Shown here piece by piece: positions 15,901-23,446 of a stretch of 64,000 nucleotides of DNA. Numbering within the stretch: the first letter of the stretch is position 1; each line of letters opens with the position of its first letter. This DNA is from Actinoplanes sp. N902-109 (GTDB lineage Bacteria; Actinomycetota; Actinomycetes; Mycobacteriales; Micromonosporaceae): positions 3,473,501 to 3,537,500 of the forward strand of contig NC_021191.1 of assembly GCF_000389965.1 (NCBI RefSeq), written 5' to 3'. A program made the position numbers and the translations under genes. The notes under the pieces were generated by a model. That model was not told where the DNA came from and made no database searches. It worked only from the letters and a program-made list of their open reading frames with translations.

Positions 15901-17441
15901 TCGAGCGCACCGGCCAGCTCCGGGGCATCGTGGCCGGTCACGACGAGGCGGTGCGCGTAGTGGCCGCGGCCGAGGGCCGCCGTGGTCACGACGTCGGCGG
16001 GATCGATGCCCGGGTGCCGGCGCAGGTGGCTCCGGAAGGAGGCGGCCAGGTCGCGCAGTGCCGCGGGGTGCTGGGCCGACAGCGGAAGCACGACCGCTGC
16101 CGACCGGCCGCGCGCCACGCGGTGCCGGGCCGGCGCCTGCTCCAGAACGACGTGGACGTTCGTGCCGCCCATGCCGACCGAGTGCACGCCCGCGCGCCGT
16201 GGGCCGTCAGCCTCCGGCCACGGCCCGCCCGCACCGCTGAGACGGAAAGGGCTGCCGGCGATGTCCAGCGTGGGGTTCGGCGTGGTGAAACCGGCCAGTG
16301 GTGGGATCTCACCCGTCTGCAGTGCGATCACCGCGGCGACCAGCCCGGCCAGGCCGGCGCAGCTGTCGAGATGGCCGATCCTCGCCTTGACCGCTCCCAG
16401 CGCACAGAAGCCGGCCCGGGTCGTGTGCTCCCGGAACGCGGCCGTCAGGCCTGCGAACTCGATCGGGTCGCCCTTGCGGGTGCCGGTGCCGTGCGTCTCC
16501 AGATAGCCGATCGTGTCGGCCGGCACCCCCGCGTTCGCCAGCGCCCGCAGGACGGCGTCCCGCTGACCGGTCGCGGACGGCGCGGCGAAACTGCGCTTGG
16601 CGGCGCCATCGTTCGACATCCCCGAACCGAGAATCACGGCATGCACGGTGTCGCCGTCGGCCAGGGCCCGGTCCAACGGCTTCACCACCACCGCCACCAC
16701 GCCGTTGCCACCGACGGTGCCGTCCGCCGCCGCGTCGAACGGCCGGAGCACCCCGGACCGGGAGATCGTCGACCCCTTGACGTGGCGAAGCCCGGTGACC
16801 TGCGGCAGATGCAGCGCCGAGGCGCAGGCGATCGCCAGGTCGGCGTCGCCGGTCAGCACCGCCTGGGCGGCCAGGTGCACCGACGCCAGCGAGCTGGAGC
16901 AGGCCGTCGCCACGCCGACCGCGGGCCCGGTCAAGCCGAGGCGGAAGGCGACCCGGGCCGCCGCGAAGTCCGGGTAGTTGCCGACCTGCACCTGCTTGTC
17001 GGCGATCCAGCCCCGGTCCCAGCCCGTGGCTTCGAGGTTGGCGGACAGATAGCTGTGCAGGGAGTAGAGGCGATACCCGGTGGTGGCGTACACACCGATC
17101 CGGCGCCCCGCACCGGGAGCCGCGTAGCCGGCGTCCTCCAGGGCATGATGGCTGCACTCGAGCAGCAGCCGCTGCTGAGGATCGGTGGCCCTCGCCTCGG
17201 CCGCGGTGATCCCGAAGAAGTCGGCATCGAAGGCGTCGATGTCGTTCAGCAGTCCGCTGGCGCCGGTGAAGTCGGGCGCGGTGCGGACCTGCTCCGGTAC
17301 GCCGGCCGCGGCCAGCTCCGCGACGGTGAACCGGTGGATACGTGACCGGCCTGCCCGCTGGTCGGCCGAGAACGCCTCGGGGTTGTCAGCTCCCGGGAGC
17401 CGGAACGCCATCCCGATGATGGCCACCCGCTGTTCCCACAT
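9972..17441 (-). CDS. Hybrid PKS-NRPS megasynthase: KS-(no AT)-ACP-aminotransferase-luciferase-like monooxygenase-C-A-PCP
   Basis: A 2,489-residue multidomain enzyme. KS is residues 1-435 (C181 in TACSSS, H317 in ETHGTG, H357 in GHLDS). Residues 440-560 are only linker, ending in LPRYPFRRTRHW, so the AT domain is absent. The ACP has S614 (LGADSL). A Pro-Glu repeat (661-680) follows. A class III PLP aminotransferase of the GSA-AM type spans about 700-1150 (K982 in TYGKALGSG). A luciferase-like flavin monooxygenase spans 1165-1510. C is 1515-1935 (H1646-H-L-I-T-D1651-G), A is 1960-2412 (TSGSTGRPKG at 2090-2099, K2412), and PCP has S2449 (LGGHS). The order resembles microginin, puwainaphycin and iturin-type synthases, where the beta-keto thioester is transaminated and the alpha carbon hydroxylated. 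Malonyl must come from a trans-acting AT. The A-domain binding residues read D-V-T-F-Y-G-I-V-F and I cannot assign an amino acid. ATG 17441 follows an AAGGGAAGA site. Confidence 0.93.
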   Translation of the reverse strand: MWEQRVAIIGMAFRLPGADNPEAFSADQRAGRSRIHRFTVAELAAAGVPEQVRTAPDFTGASGLLNDIDAFDADFFGITAAEARATDPQQRLLLECSHHALEDAGYAAPGAGRRIGVYATTGYRLYSLHSYLSANLEATGWDRGWIADKQVQVGNYPDFAAARVAFRLGLTGPAVGVATACSSSLASVHLAAQAVLTGDADLAIACASALHLPQVTGLRHVKGSTISRSGVLRPFDAAADGTVGGNGVVAVVVKPLDRALADGDTVHAVILGSGMSNDGAAKRSFAAPSATGQRDAVLRALANAGVPADTIGYLETHGTGTRKGDPIEFAGLTAAFREHTTRAGFCALGAVKARIGHLDSCAGLAGLVAAVIALQTGEIPPLAGFTTPNPTLDIAGSPFRLSGAGGPWPEADGPRRAGVHSVGMGGTNVHVVLEQAPARHRVARGRSAAVVLPLSAQHPAALRDLAASFRSHLRRHPGIDPADVVTTAALGRGHYAHRLVVTGHDAPELAGALDAWLAGASGGPPPTDAARRYLAGEDVTWAAPAGGRIPLPRYPFRRTRHWVGPEPLRLTDEENGMTQETTLGWVRACAARYLGCRPEEMVAGETFVNLGADSLQLIGMLSELEGRFGIDVSMAELLDDAGTTESLAALIDERRDQEAAPQPEPEPAPEPEPEPEPEPELVSAHGPRVVLDSGGGMAAQASTPSRQAHLDDLIRRRDEQTPGSKRITQHYRAVLADSRAVVGFRDATKEMRYPLAGRSARGARLEDVDGNRYVDITMGFGALLFGHEPAFVTDAVREHLSRGLQFGARSVDTGEVAARLARLTGAERVAFASSGTEANSAAIRLARAATGRDRIVLFRGSYHGHIDSVLARPGGDALHSVAVSPGIPAGAIADVMVLEYGDPRALEVIGEHADTIAAVLVEPVQTRNPSLRPAGFVQSLRELTASRGIVLIFDEMLTGLRPHPRGAQHLYGVVADLATYGKALGSGFPIGAIAGRADILDGVDGGFWRFGDDSGPRHETVFFGGTYQQHPLSMTAARAVLEHLEARGPALQEGLNARTGELATGLNAFFTEEEFPLRLDHFGSMFRFTHRADLELLYHHLLLRGVYVWEWRSFYLSTAHTEADVALVDDAVRGSLRELRAAGYFPPDRPRPIAMPVRKAQRPAPDFSVYFFGDSGEADPAAGKYQLILDSVRYADEHNFHAAWLPERHFHSFGGLFPNPVVLASALAGQTERIRLHAGSVVLPLHDPIRIAEEWSMVDNLSGGRVGLAFGTGWHAQDFVLHPDRFTDRREIAWRHLAEVRRLWRGEPVRRRTGNGTEADIRVHPRPVQAEPPMWLATTGRPESYEQAARQGLGILTNLMNQDVDELAANISRYRKAREVAGLDPDTGRVTVLVHTYLADDHATARAEAREPMIRYLRSSLLMRSATEATGRSAEEVAAASPEDLDELFRRAYDRYCDRRALIGTPETCAPVVEELYRAGVDEIAALVDFGLSATQVGAGLERLDGLRRRWHPGETGAPATAAQRRIWLASQLTGPSAYNEVQAVRLRGPLDAEALAAAVSGLVERHPGLRTVFRTDGSGLRQIVLDGAEAPLVVTDHEDQNAVTAIAEAVREESHRPYDLELGPLFTPRLLRLGPEDHALVLGLHHLITDGHSARLIARDLRALYRGDSVAGTLGGSPLEIVDPVPDPEHLGWWRDQLGDGPPVLRLPTDRPRNGARPGSGRCTAGRLPADRTAALRKWSGDQGVTLFASLLTAWRVVLRRFCGQDDFIVGSTFGRRPESARDTVGCFVSVLPLRATLRDDLTIRDAVRAERDRLRDATEHSAVDLDALLAEVNPAPGAARPLVPVSVDLDTEPLAAIDLPGLHAEAVLAGTESAPLEMALMAVPDDDGLRLRIRYDDALFDEATVKRYLDQLVLVLTTMPEQTGGRIGDLAVLTLSDKHDLGAYAGHRSLILDSTALTVAAGGATVVDAAGRHSGREVLAASRSVTAQLAGLGIGRGDVVAVALPRGADFVAAILGVVATGAAYLPLDLGQPGPRLAAMVSDAAPAAVVTDRAAPFAPGLPRVAVGADGPVPEPVTWAPDDLLALIYTSGSTGRPKGVALEHGNLAATLTVFRRELGIAAGDRLSWYGSTGFDVWHTEVWPALATGAELHVVPDDVRVDPPALAAWLVRSRITIAFVPTALTEALLSQPWPAGAALRVLYTGGEQLHGRPGPDLPFRLHNIYGPTECSVFCTWGVVAEDEPGSPSIGIANPGTEVEICDGTGRLVPPGAIGELHVGGPQVARGYHGDAAPGGFSVRDGRRWFRTGDLVRRRPDATLEFIGRVDDQVQIRGVRVEPAEVAAAVRQLPGVDQARVVPDGGELVCHVVPDHPVSDAGEQIRRWRELLAAVLPRPMVPLHWRVLNEPALTPNGKWRPGDETAAAVREVWSALLGVDGFADDARFFDLGGHSVNAISLLNLIRERFGVDYSIAEFFAAPTVGEMARHLREQR
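15399..15458 (-). repeat. Pro-Glu dipeptide repeat linker (6-bp tandem repeat) between ACP and aminotransferase
   Basis: Roughly nine tandem CCGGAA/CCCGAG-type hexamers on the minus strand encode a run of alternating Pro-Glu with one Ala, residues 661-680 of the megasynthase. Pro-Glu repeats give stiff, extended, acidic spacers; here it separates the KS-ACP half from the aminotransferase. The tandem DNA structure makes its length likely to vary between strains and easy to misassemble. Confidence 0.85.
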
Positions 17442-17538
17442 GGCGCGTCTTCCCTTCTTGCGCGGTGCGAACCAAGACGAGGAACAGGACGGCGGCGAGA
17501 ACGGCGACGCCGTGCGAGGCGGCCACCGGGGTGCTCAT
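17386..17538 (-). CDS. Possible 50-residue single-membrane-span peptide (doubtful)
   Basis: An ATG at 17538 overlaps the TGA of the NRPS gene (ATGA) and opens 50 codons with a hydrophobic stretch at residues 10-23 (VAVLAAVLFLVLV) followed by basic residues. A GGAGG lies 13 bases upstream, within the end of the NRPS gene. It fills the 93-bp gap between the NRPS and megasynthase genes and overlaps the start of the latter by 56 bp in another frame. It may be a real small membrane protein, a translational-coupling leader that carries ribosomes to the megasynthase start, or an accident of an open frame. I recognise no family. Confidence 0.25.
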   Translation of the reverse strand: MSTPVAASHGVAVLAAVLFLVLVRTAQEGKTRHVGTAGGHHRDGVPAPGS

Positions 17539-20500
17539 TGCGTCGTGTCCGCCTCCAGCGCCTCGGCGAGACCCGCGACCGTGGGATTCTTGAAGACCAG
17601 CACCGGCGGGACCCGCCGGCCGAGCCGCTCGCCGAGCCGCCCCGCGACCGCGGTGATCGTCAGCGAGCTGCCACCGACGGCGAAGAAGTCGTCGCCGGGC
17701 CCGAAGTCCTCCGTGACGCCCAGGCAGTCGCGCCACACCTCGGCGACCAGGCGCTGCTGCTTGGTGAGGCCGGCGCGGGCGGCGGGCTCCGGGCCGGCCG
17801 CCGGTTGCGGGTCGGGCAGCGCGTCCCGGTTCACCTTGCCGTTCGGGGTGAGCGGGACCTCGTCGATCACGGTGTAGCTCTGCGGCAGCAGGTACGGCGG
17901 CAGCGTCCCGGCCAGATGGGCGCGCAGCTCGGCCGGGTCCGGCGCGGGCCCGGGGCGCTCGGGGACCAGGTACGCCGCCAGCTGGTCCACGCCGGTGCGG
18001 CTCCGGCGCACGGCCACCACACCGTCGGCGACGCCCGGATGCTCGCGCAGCGCGGTCTCGATCTCGCCGAGCTCGATGCGGTAGCCGCGCACCTTCACCT
18101 GGTGGTCGTTGCGGCCGAGGAAGACCAGGTTGCCGTCGGGGAGCCGGCGGACGACGTCACCGGTGGCGTACATCCGGGCGCCGGGCTCGGCGGCGTACGG
18201 GTCGGGCAGGTACGCCCCCGCCGTGCGGCCCGGTCTGCCGAGATAGCCGCGGCCGACCGCGCTGCCCCCGACGTACAGTTCGCCGCGGCAGCCGGGCACG
18301 ACCGGACGCAGCCGCGGGTCCAGGACGTAGAGGCGGGCGTTGTCGGTCGCCCGGCCGAACGGGACGCTGGGCCGATGGCTGTGCCGGTCGAGCAGGTCCT
18401 CGGTGATCGGGCAGTACGCCGAGGTGACCGTCGCCTCGGTGGGCCCGTACTCGTTGAACACCTGACACCCCGGGGCGGTGACCGCCAGGATGCGCCGTGC
18501 CACGTCGTGCGGCACGGCCTCGGCGCCGGTGAACACCAGGCGCACGGTGCCCAGCCGGGCCGCGGGGTCGCCGCCGGACTCCAGCAGGATGCGCAGCTGC
18601 GAGGGTGTCGCGTTCAGCGTGGTGATGCCCCGCTCGGCGACCTGCCGCAGGAACTCCTCGGGGTCGTAGGCGGCGGTCGGCCCGGCCAGGTGCAGCTGGG
18701 CCCCGGAGATCAGGCACTGGAAGATCTCCCAGACCGAGTTGTCGAACGCCACCGAGTGGTTGAGCAGGGCCCGGTCGCGGCCGGTGAGCCGGCACAGCCG
18801 CTGGTTCCAGGCCAGGAACCCGGTGATGTTGGCGTGGGTGATCGCGACGCCCTTGGGGTTGCCGGTCGACCCGGAGGTGTAGATGACGTACGCGAGGTGG
18901 TGCGGCTGCGCCTCCGCGCCGGTCCTGAGGTCCGTTGCGGGCTCCCGATCGACCGGTACGACGACGTCCGCTCCGGGCGCCTGATCCACCGGTACGACCC
19001 GGACGCCGGCGCCGAACAGGCTCGCGGCGGGGTGTGCGGGGTCGCCGACGACCAGCGAGATGCCCGAGTCGGCCAGCAGGTACCGCAGCCGGTCGGCCGG
19101 GTAGCCGGGGTCGAGCGGGACGTAGGCGCCGCCCGCCTTCAGCACGCCCAGCAGCGCGATGATCAGCTCGGGGGAGCGTTCGAGGCAGACGCCGACCAGG
19201 CTCTCCGGGCGTACCCCGCTCGCGCGCAGCGCCCGGGCCAGCGCCGAAGCTCGCGCGTCGGTCTCGGCGTACGTCAGCGAGCGGCCCTCGCCCACGATGC
19301 AGATGTCCGCCGGGGTGGCGCGGACCTGGTCGGCCCAGAGACGTACCAGGGTGGTCGGTTCGGCGGCGCTCGTGGTGCCGATCGCGCGCAGCTCCTCGCC
19401 CGGCACCAGCTCCAGGTCGGACAGCCGGGCCGTGGCGTCGGCCACCATCTGCTCGATCACCCGCACCAGGTAGCGACCGAGGTCCCGGACGAAGCCGGCA
19501 TCGAACAGGTCGGTGGCGTACTCGATGGAGACGCTGAGATCACCGGCCCCGGCGGCGTGGTCGGTCACGTCGAAGGCGAGGTCGAAGCGGGCCGTGCCGA
19601 GCCGCCCCTCCAGCTCCCTGCGGTCGTACAGCTCGCTGAGGAGACCGGGTGCGGCCTCCTCGTGCAGGGCGAACAGCACCTGGAACAGCGGGTTGCGGCT
19701 CAGGTCGCGCTCCGGGCTCAGCTGCGCCACCAGCTTCTCGAACGGCAGATCCTGGTGGGCGTACGCCTGCCGGGCCCCCTCGCGGACCCGGCTCAGCAGC
19801 TCCCGCCACGTCGGGTCGCCGGACAGGTTGGTGCGCAGCACGATCGTGTTGACGAAGTAGCCGACCACGCCCTCCAGCTCGGGACGCGGCCGGCCGCCCG
19901 TCAGCGTGCCGACGGCGACGTCGTTCTCGTCGGCGTACCGGCCGAGCAGCACCTGCAGCGGGGCGAGCAGGCCCATGAACAGGGTGACGCCCTCGGCCCG
20001 GCAGAGCGCTCGCAGGCGCTGCGCCGGCTCGGCCGGGATGCGCAGCAGCTCGCGACGGCCGCGGTGGCTTGCCACGGCGGGCCGGGGGCGGCTGGTCGGC
20101 AGCTCCAGGGCGGGCACGCCGGCCAGCCGGTCGCTCCAGTACCGGAGCAGCCGGTCCAGCTCGGCCCCGGTCAGCCGGTTCCGTTGCCAGGACGCGTAAT
20201 CGGCGTAGGTCACCGGCAGCGGCGGCAGCTCCGGGCGGCGACCGCCGGCGAGGGCGGTGCAGAGCTCGCCGAGCTCGCGCACCAGCAGGTCGACCGACGC
20301 GCCGTCACAGGCGATGTGATGGATCGTCAGCAGCGTGATGTCCCGCTCCGGCGTGCTGAGCACCTCCGCCCGCAGCAGCGGCGGCCGGTCGAGCGCGAAC
20401 GGGGCCCGGACCAGCTCGGTCACCAGCGCGTCCACGTCCTGCTCGGCGACCTCGAAACGGCGCGGGACCACGGCGGCCGGTTCGCGCGGCTCGGGCCGGA

Positions 20501-22475
20501 CCCGGCCGTCGACGTCGACGAGCGCGGTGCGCAGCGCCGGGTGCCGCTCGACCAGCGCGGACAGGCAGTCCTGGAGCAACGCCAGGTCGACCCGCCCGCC
20601 CGGCAGGCCCAGGGCCACCGGCAGGTGGTAGGCGGGCACCCCGTCGGTGAGCTGTTCGAAGAACCAGATCCGTTCCTGGCCGAAGGAGAGCTCGGCGGTC
20701 GCGGCCGGCGGGATCGGCTCGTCGTCCACGGGCGCCACGCCGGCCAGCTCGGCGGCGAGCGCGGCGGGCGTCGGATGCGCGAACACCGCCTGTGCGTCGA
20801 CCGGCCGGCCGAGGTCCGCCCGCAGCCGGGCCACGGCCCGGACGGCGGTGAGCGACTGGCCGCCCAGGCCGAAGAAGTCGTCGTACGGCGAGACGTCCTC
20901 GAGCCCGAGCACCTCGGCCCACACCCGGCACACCGTCGCGGTGTCCGGGGGCAGCGGCGTGTCGTCCGCGGCTGGTGCGCTCGCCCGCAGCGGGGCGTAC
21001 GGGAGCTGCTGAACGGCGATCCGGTCGGTCTTGCCCGCGGGCGTACGGGGCAGGGCATCGAGGACCGCGTAGCCCTGCGGCACCAGGTAGCCGGGCAGCC
21101 GGTGCGCGAGATGGTCCCGGACCAGGTGCGGCAGGTCCGCGGGCGCACCGGGGCCCGCCACGAGGTGGGCCACGATCTGGTCGCCGCCGCTCGCCGCCCG
21201 GTCGACGGTGACCACCGCGTCCGTGACCAGCGGGTGGCTGCGCAGGCCGGCCTCGATCTCACCGAGCTCGATCCGGTAGCCGCGCACCTTGACCTGGTGA
21301 TCGGTGCGGCCCAGCAGCTCCAGCACACCGGTGGGCGACAGCCGGGCGAGGTCACCGGTGCGGTAGGCGCGCCCCGGCCCGAACGGGTCGGGCCGGAACC
21401 GGTCGGCGGTCAGCGCGGGCCGGTTGAGGTAGCCGCGGGCCACGCCCTCGCCACCGATCCACAGTTCACCGGTGACGCCGGGTGCGACCTCCCGGCCGTC
21501 CTCGCCGACGACGTGCACGCGGGTGTTGGCCAGGGCGGTGCCGACCGGGACAACGCCGTGCGGGGCGTCGATCCGGGCGGCGGTCGCCCACACTGTCGCC
21601 TCGGTGGGCCCGTACAGGTTCCACAGGGTGCCGCCGGTGGCGAGCAGGTCACCGGCCAGCTGCGGGTCGAGCGGCTCGCCGCCGGACAGCAGCGTGCGGC
21701 CGGTGCCGCCGGTCCAGCCCGCGGCCAGCAGGAGCCGCCAGGTGGTGGGGGTTGCCTGCACCACGCTGATCCGGGCCTCGGCGATGGTGGCGGCCAGCAG
21801 CTCCGGGTCGGTGTTCGCCGCACGCGGGGCCATCACCACCGTGGCCCCCCGGGTCAGCGGCAGGAACAGCTCCAGCGCCGAGATGTCGAACGACAGCGGG
21901 GTCAGCGCGAGCACCCGGTCGCGCCCGTCGACACCGGGGCGTTCGGCCACGCTCAGCAGGAACGACGCGATCGCCGCGTGCTCGACGGCGACGCCCTTCG
22001 GCAGGCCGGTCGAACCGGAGGTGTAGATGACGTAAGCCAGGTGGTGCGGGTGCACCCCGGAGCCCGCCGGTGCGGCGGGATCCTCGGGCAGATCATCGAC
22101 CAGCAGGACGTCCGCAGCGCCGGACACCAGCGCCTGATCGCGGTGCTCGGCGTCGCACAGGCACAGCGCGGCCCCCGCGTCGCTGGTCATGTGCCGCAGC
22201 CGGTCGGCCGGGTAGCTGGGATCCAGCGGGAGGTACGCGGCCCCCGCCTTGAGGATGCCGAGCAGCGCCACGACCATCTCCACCGAGCGGCCCAGGCAGA
22301 CGCCGACCAGGTCCTCCGCCCCGATGCCGCGCGCCCGCAGCGCGGCGGCGAGCGCCGAGGCCCGGCGGTTCACCTCGGCGTACGTGGCGCGGCGTGCCCC
22401 CGCTTCGACGGCGACGGCGTCGGGTGTCGCGGCGGCCTGCCGCTCCCACAGAGCGACCAGCGTGGTCGGCGCCAT
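17535..22475 (-). CDS. Dimodular NRPS: A(Gly)-PCP-C-A-PCP
   Basis: A 1,646-residue NRPS that begins directly with an A domain. A1 is residues 1-490 (TSGSTGLPKG at 152-161; K482). Its specificity residues by alignment to GrsA are D-I-L-Q-L-G-L-V-W plus K, a clear glycine code. PCP1 carries S541 (LGGQSL). The C domain is 594-1020 (H719-H-I-A-C-D724-G, with a normal LCL-like N-terminus). A2 is 1045-1545; its residues read D-N-W-N-F-G-E-V-T, which shares W239/N278/G301/V330 with threonine codes but has N236 and E322, so a small polar or amino side chain such as Dap is only a guess. PCP2 has S1604 (VGGSSL). There is no E, MT or TE domain. The lack of a leading C domain makes glycine either the chain starter or the acceptor of an acyl group delivered by the free C domain. 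AAAGGA precedes the ATG. Confidence 0.95.
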   Translation of the reverse strand: MAPTTLVALWERQAAATPDAVAVEAGARRATYAEVNRRASALAAALRARGIGAEDLVGVCLGRSVEMVVALLGILKAGAAYLPLDPSYPADRLRHMTSDAGAALCLCDAEHRDQALVSGAADVLLVDDLPEDPAAPAGSGVHPHHLAYVIYTSGSTGLPKGVAVEHAAIASFLLSVAERPGVDGRDRVLALTPLSFDISALELFLPLTRGATVVMAPRAANTDPELLAATIAEARISVVQATPTTWRLLLAAGWTGGTGRTLLSGGEPLDPQLAGDLLATGGTLWNLYGPTEATVWATAARIDAPHGVVPVGTALANTRVHVVGEDGREVAPGVTGELWIGGEGVARGYLNRPALTADRFRPDPFGPGRAYRTGDLARLSPTGVLELLGRTDHQVKVRGYRIELGEIEAGLRSHPLVTDAVVTVDRAASGGDQIVAHLVAGPGAPADLPHLVRDHLAHRLPGYLVPQGYAVLDALPRTPAGKTDRIAVQQLPYAPLRASAPAADDTPLPPDTATVCRVWAEVLGLEDVSPYDDFFGLGGQSLTAVRAVARLRADLGRPVDAQAVFAHPTPAALAAELAGVAPVDDEPIPPAATAELSFGQERIWFFEQLTDGVPAYHLPVALGLPGGRVDLALLQDCLSALVERHPALRTALVDVDGRVRPEPREPAAVVPRRFEVAEQDVDALVTELVRAPFALDRPPLLRAEVLSTPERDITLLTIHHIACDGASVDLLVRELGELCTALAGGRRPELPPLPVTYADYASWQRNRLTGAELDRLLRYWSDRLAGVPALELPTSRPRPAVASHRGRRELLRIPAEPAQRLRALCRAEGVTLFMGLLAPLQVLLGRYADENDVAVGTLTGGRPRPELEGVVGYFVNTIVLRTNLSGDPTWRELLSRVREGARQAYAHQDLPFEKLVAQLSPERDLSRNPLFQVLFALHEEAAPGLLSELYDRRELEGRLGTARFDLAFDVTDHAAGAGDLSVSIEYATDLFDAGFVRDLGRYLVRVIEQMVADATARLSDLELVPGEELRAIGTTSAAEPTTLVRLWADQVRATPADICIVGEGRSLTYAETDARASALARALRASGVRPESLVGVCLERSPELIIALLGVLKAGGAYVPLDPGYPADRLRYLLADSGISLVVGDPAHPAASLFGAGVRVVPVDQAPGADVVVPVDREPATDLRTGAEAQPHHLAYVIYTSGSTGNPKGVAITHANITGFLAWNQRLCRLTGRDRALLNHSVAFDNSVWEIFQCLISGAQLHLAGPTAAYDPEEFLRQVAERGITTLNATPSQLRILLESGGDPAARLGTVRLVFTGAEAVPHDVARRILAVTAPGCQVFNEYGPTEATVTSAYCPITEDLLDRHSHRPSVPFGRATDNARLYVLDPRLRPVVPGCRGELYVGGSAVGRGYLGRPGRTAGAYLPDPYAAEPGARMYATGDVVRRLPDGNLVFLGRNDHQVKVRGYRIELGEIETALREHPGVADGVVAVRRSRTGVDQLAAYLVPERPGPAPDPAELRAHLAGTLPPYLLPQSYTVIDEVPLTPNGKVNRDALPDPQPAAGPEPAARAGLTKQQRLVAEVWRDCLGVTEDFGPGDDFFAVGGSSLTITAVAGRLGERLGRRVPPVLVFKNPTVAGLAEALEADTTQ

Positions 22476-22506
22476 GAACGGATCCTTTCTCGGCCCGCGG
22501 CGGGGC

Positions 22507-23250
22507 TCAGCCCGCGGCGGGGAAGGTACGCGTGATCGTCTGGGTCAGCTCCCGTTCCCGGCCGGGCACGTACAGGTGCGGGGCGCCGGGGAACAGGTGC
22601 AGCTCGAAGTCCGCCGAGGTGTGCTCGCGCCAGCCGGCGAGGTCCGCCTCGTCGACGGTGTCGTCGTCCGCGCCGGCCAGCACGGTCAGGGCACAGGGCA
22701 GCGGCGGCTCGGCCCGTGGGGCGTACGTCTCGCACAGCGTCAGATCCGCGCGCAGCATCGGCAGCAGCAGTTCCTGCACCTCGGGGTCCACGCCGTCGAA
22801 CTCGGCGGTGGCGAGCAGCTCCGCGTCCGGCAGCGTGTGCCGCGGGTGCGGGTGCGGGTCCGGCCGGCCGGGGGCTCGCATGCCGGACAGGAACAGGCGT
22901 TCGGGCAGCGGCAGGTCCAGCGCGCGGAGCCGCCGGGCGGTCTCGAAGGCGATGAGGGCGCCCATGCTGTGCCCGAAGCATGCGTACGGCAGCTCCGCGT
23001 GCCCCGCGAGCAGCGGCGCGAGCGCGCTCACGGCGTCGTCCATGCTGGTCAGGGCCGGCTCGGCGAACCGGTTCTCCCGGCCGGGCAGCTGTACGGCGCA
23101 GACCTCGACGCTCTCCGGCAGGTGCGCGCCCAGGTCGTACGCCGAGGCGCCCGCGCCGGCGTGCGGGAAGACGAACAGCCGTGCCCGGGCGGTGCGCTCC
23201 CGGCTGCCCAGCCCGCGCAACCAGGATCGGGCCTGGGTGCCGGTGCTCAT
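22507..23250 (-). CDS. Type II (editing) thioesterase
   Basis: A 247-residue alpha/beta hydrolase of the TEII/RifR-GrsT family. Motifs are LFVFPHAGAG near residue 25 (oxyanion region), the nucleophile elbow GHSMG with S95, and the C-terminal GAPHLYV, whose histidine completes the triad. QLPGREN is also typical. TEIIs remove wrongly loaded or stalled acyl groups from carrier proteins, and one is expected with NRPS/PKS systems of this size. The ATG at 23250 overlaps the stop of the MbtH-like gene (ATGA), so the two are translationally coupled; the NRPS gene follows after 31 bp. Confidence 0.93.
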   Translation of the reverse strand: MSTGTQARSWLRGLGSRERTARARLFVFPHAGAGASAYDLGAHLPESVEVCAVQLPGRENRFAEPALTSMDDAVSALAPLLAGHAELPYACFGHSMGALIAFETARRLRALDLPLPERLFLSGMRAPGRPDPHPHPRHTLPDAELLATAEFDGVDPEVQELLLPMLRADLTLCETYAPRAEPPLPCALTVLAGADDDTVDEADLAGWREHTSADFELHLFPGAPHLYVPGRERELTQTITRTFPAAG

Positions 23251-23441
23251 CGGGACGCCCGTACGGAACGCGGGGTCATGTCGGTCCACACCTGCTCGAT
23301 GTGCGCCAGGCACTCCTGGCGGGTGCCGTGCGCGCCGGTCGCCGTCCACCCGGCGGGCAGCTCGCGGTCGGCGAACCAGACGGAGTACTGCTCCTCGTCG
23401 TTGACCACGACGACGTACCTGTCCGTTGCGGGAGAGCTCAT
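23247..23441 (-). CDS. mbtH: MbtH-like protein, A-domain partner
   Basis: A 64-residue protein with the full MbtH signature: NDEEQYSVW, LPAGW, then CLAHIEQVWTDMTPRSVR at the C-terminus. The proline after SVW is replaced (SVWFADR), and the two structural tryptophans are present. MbtH-like proteins bind A domains and are required for solubility or activity of many actinomycete NRPSs. It probably serves the A domains of the two synthetases encoded just downstream. The gene sits between sbnB (5-bp gap) and the thioesterase (4-bp overlap). Confidence 0.95.
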   Translation of the reverse strand: MSSPATDRYVVVVNDEEQYSVWFADRELPAGWTATGAHGTRQECLAHIEQVWTDMTPRSVRASR

Positions 23442-23446
23442 CGGCG

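Noticed and set aside
15720..16120. AT domain in the KS-ACP megasynthase
   Set aside because: Only about 120 residues of linker separate KS and ACP, and there is no GHSxG motif. It is an AT-less module.
20700..21900. Threonine assignment for the second A domain of the NRPS
   Set aside because: The code shares only part of the threonine set and differs at N236, F299, E322 and T331; left unassigned.
17538..22535. Plus-strand open frame of 1,665 codons antisense to the NRPS
   Set aside because: It mirrors the codon periodicity of the NRPS on the other strand, is Arg/Gln/His/Gly-rich and has no family motif. The minus strand encodes clear A, PCP and C domains.
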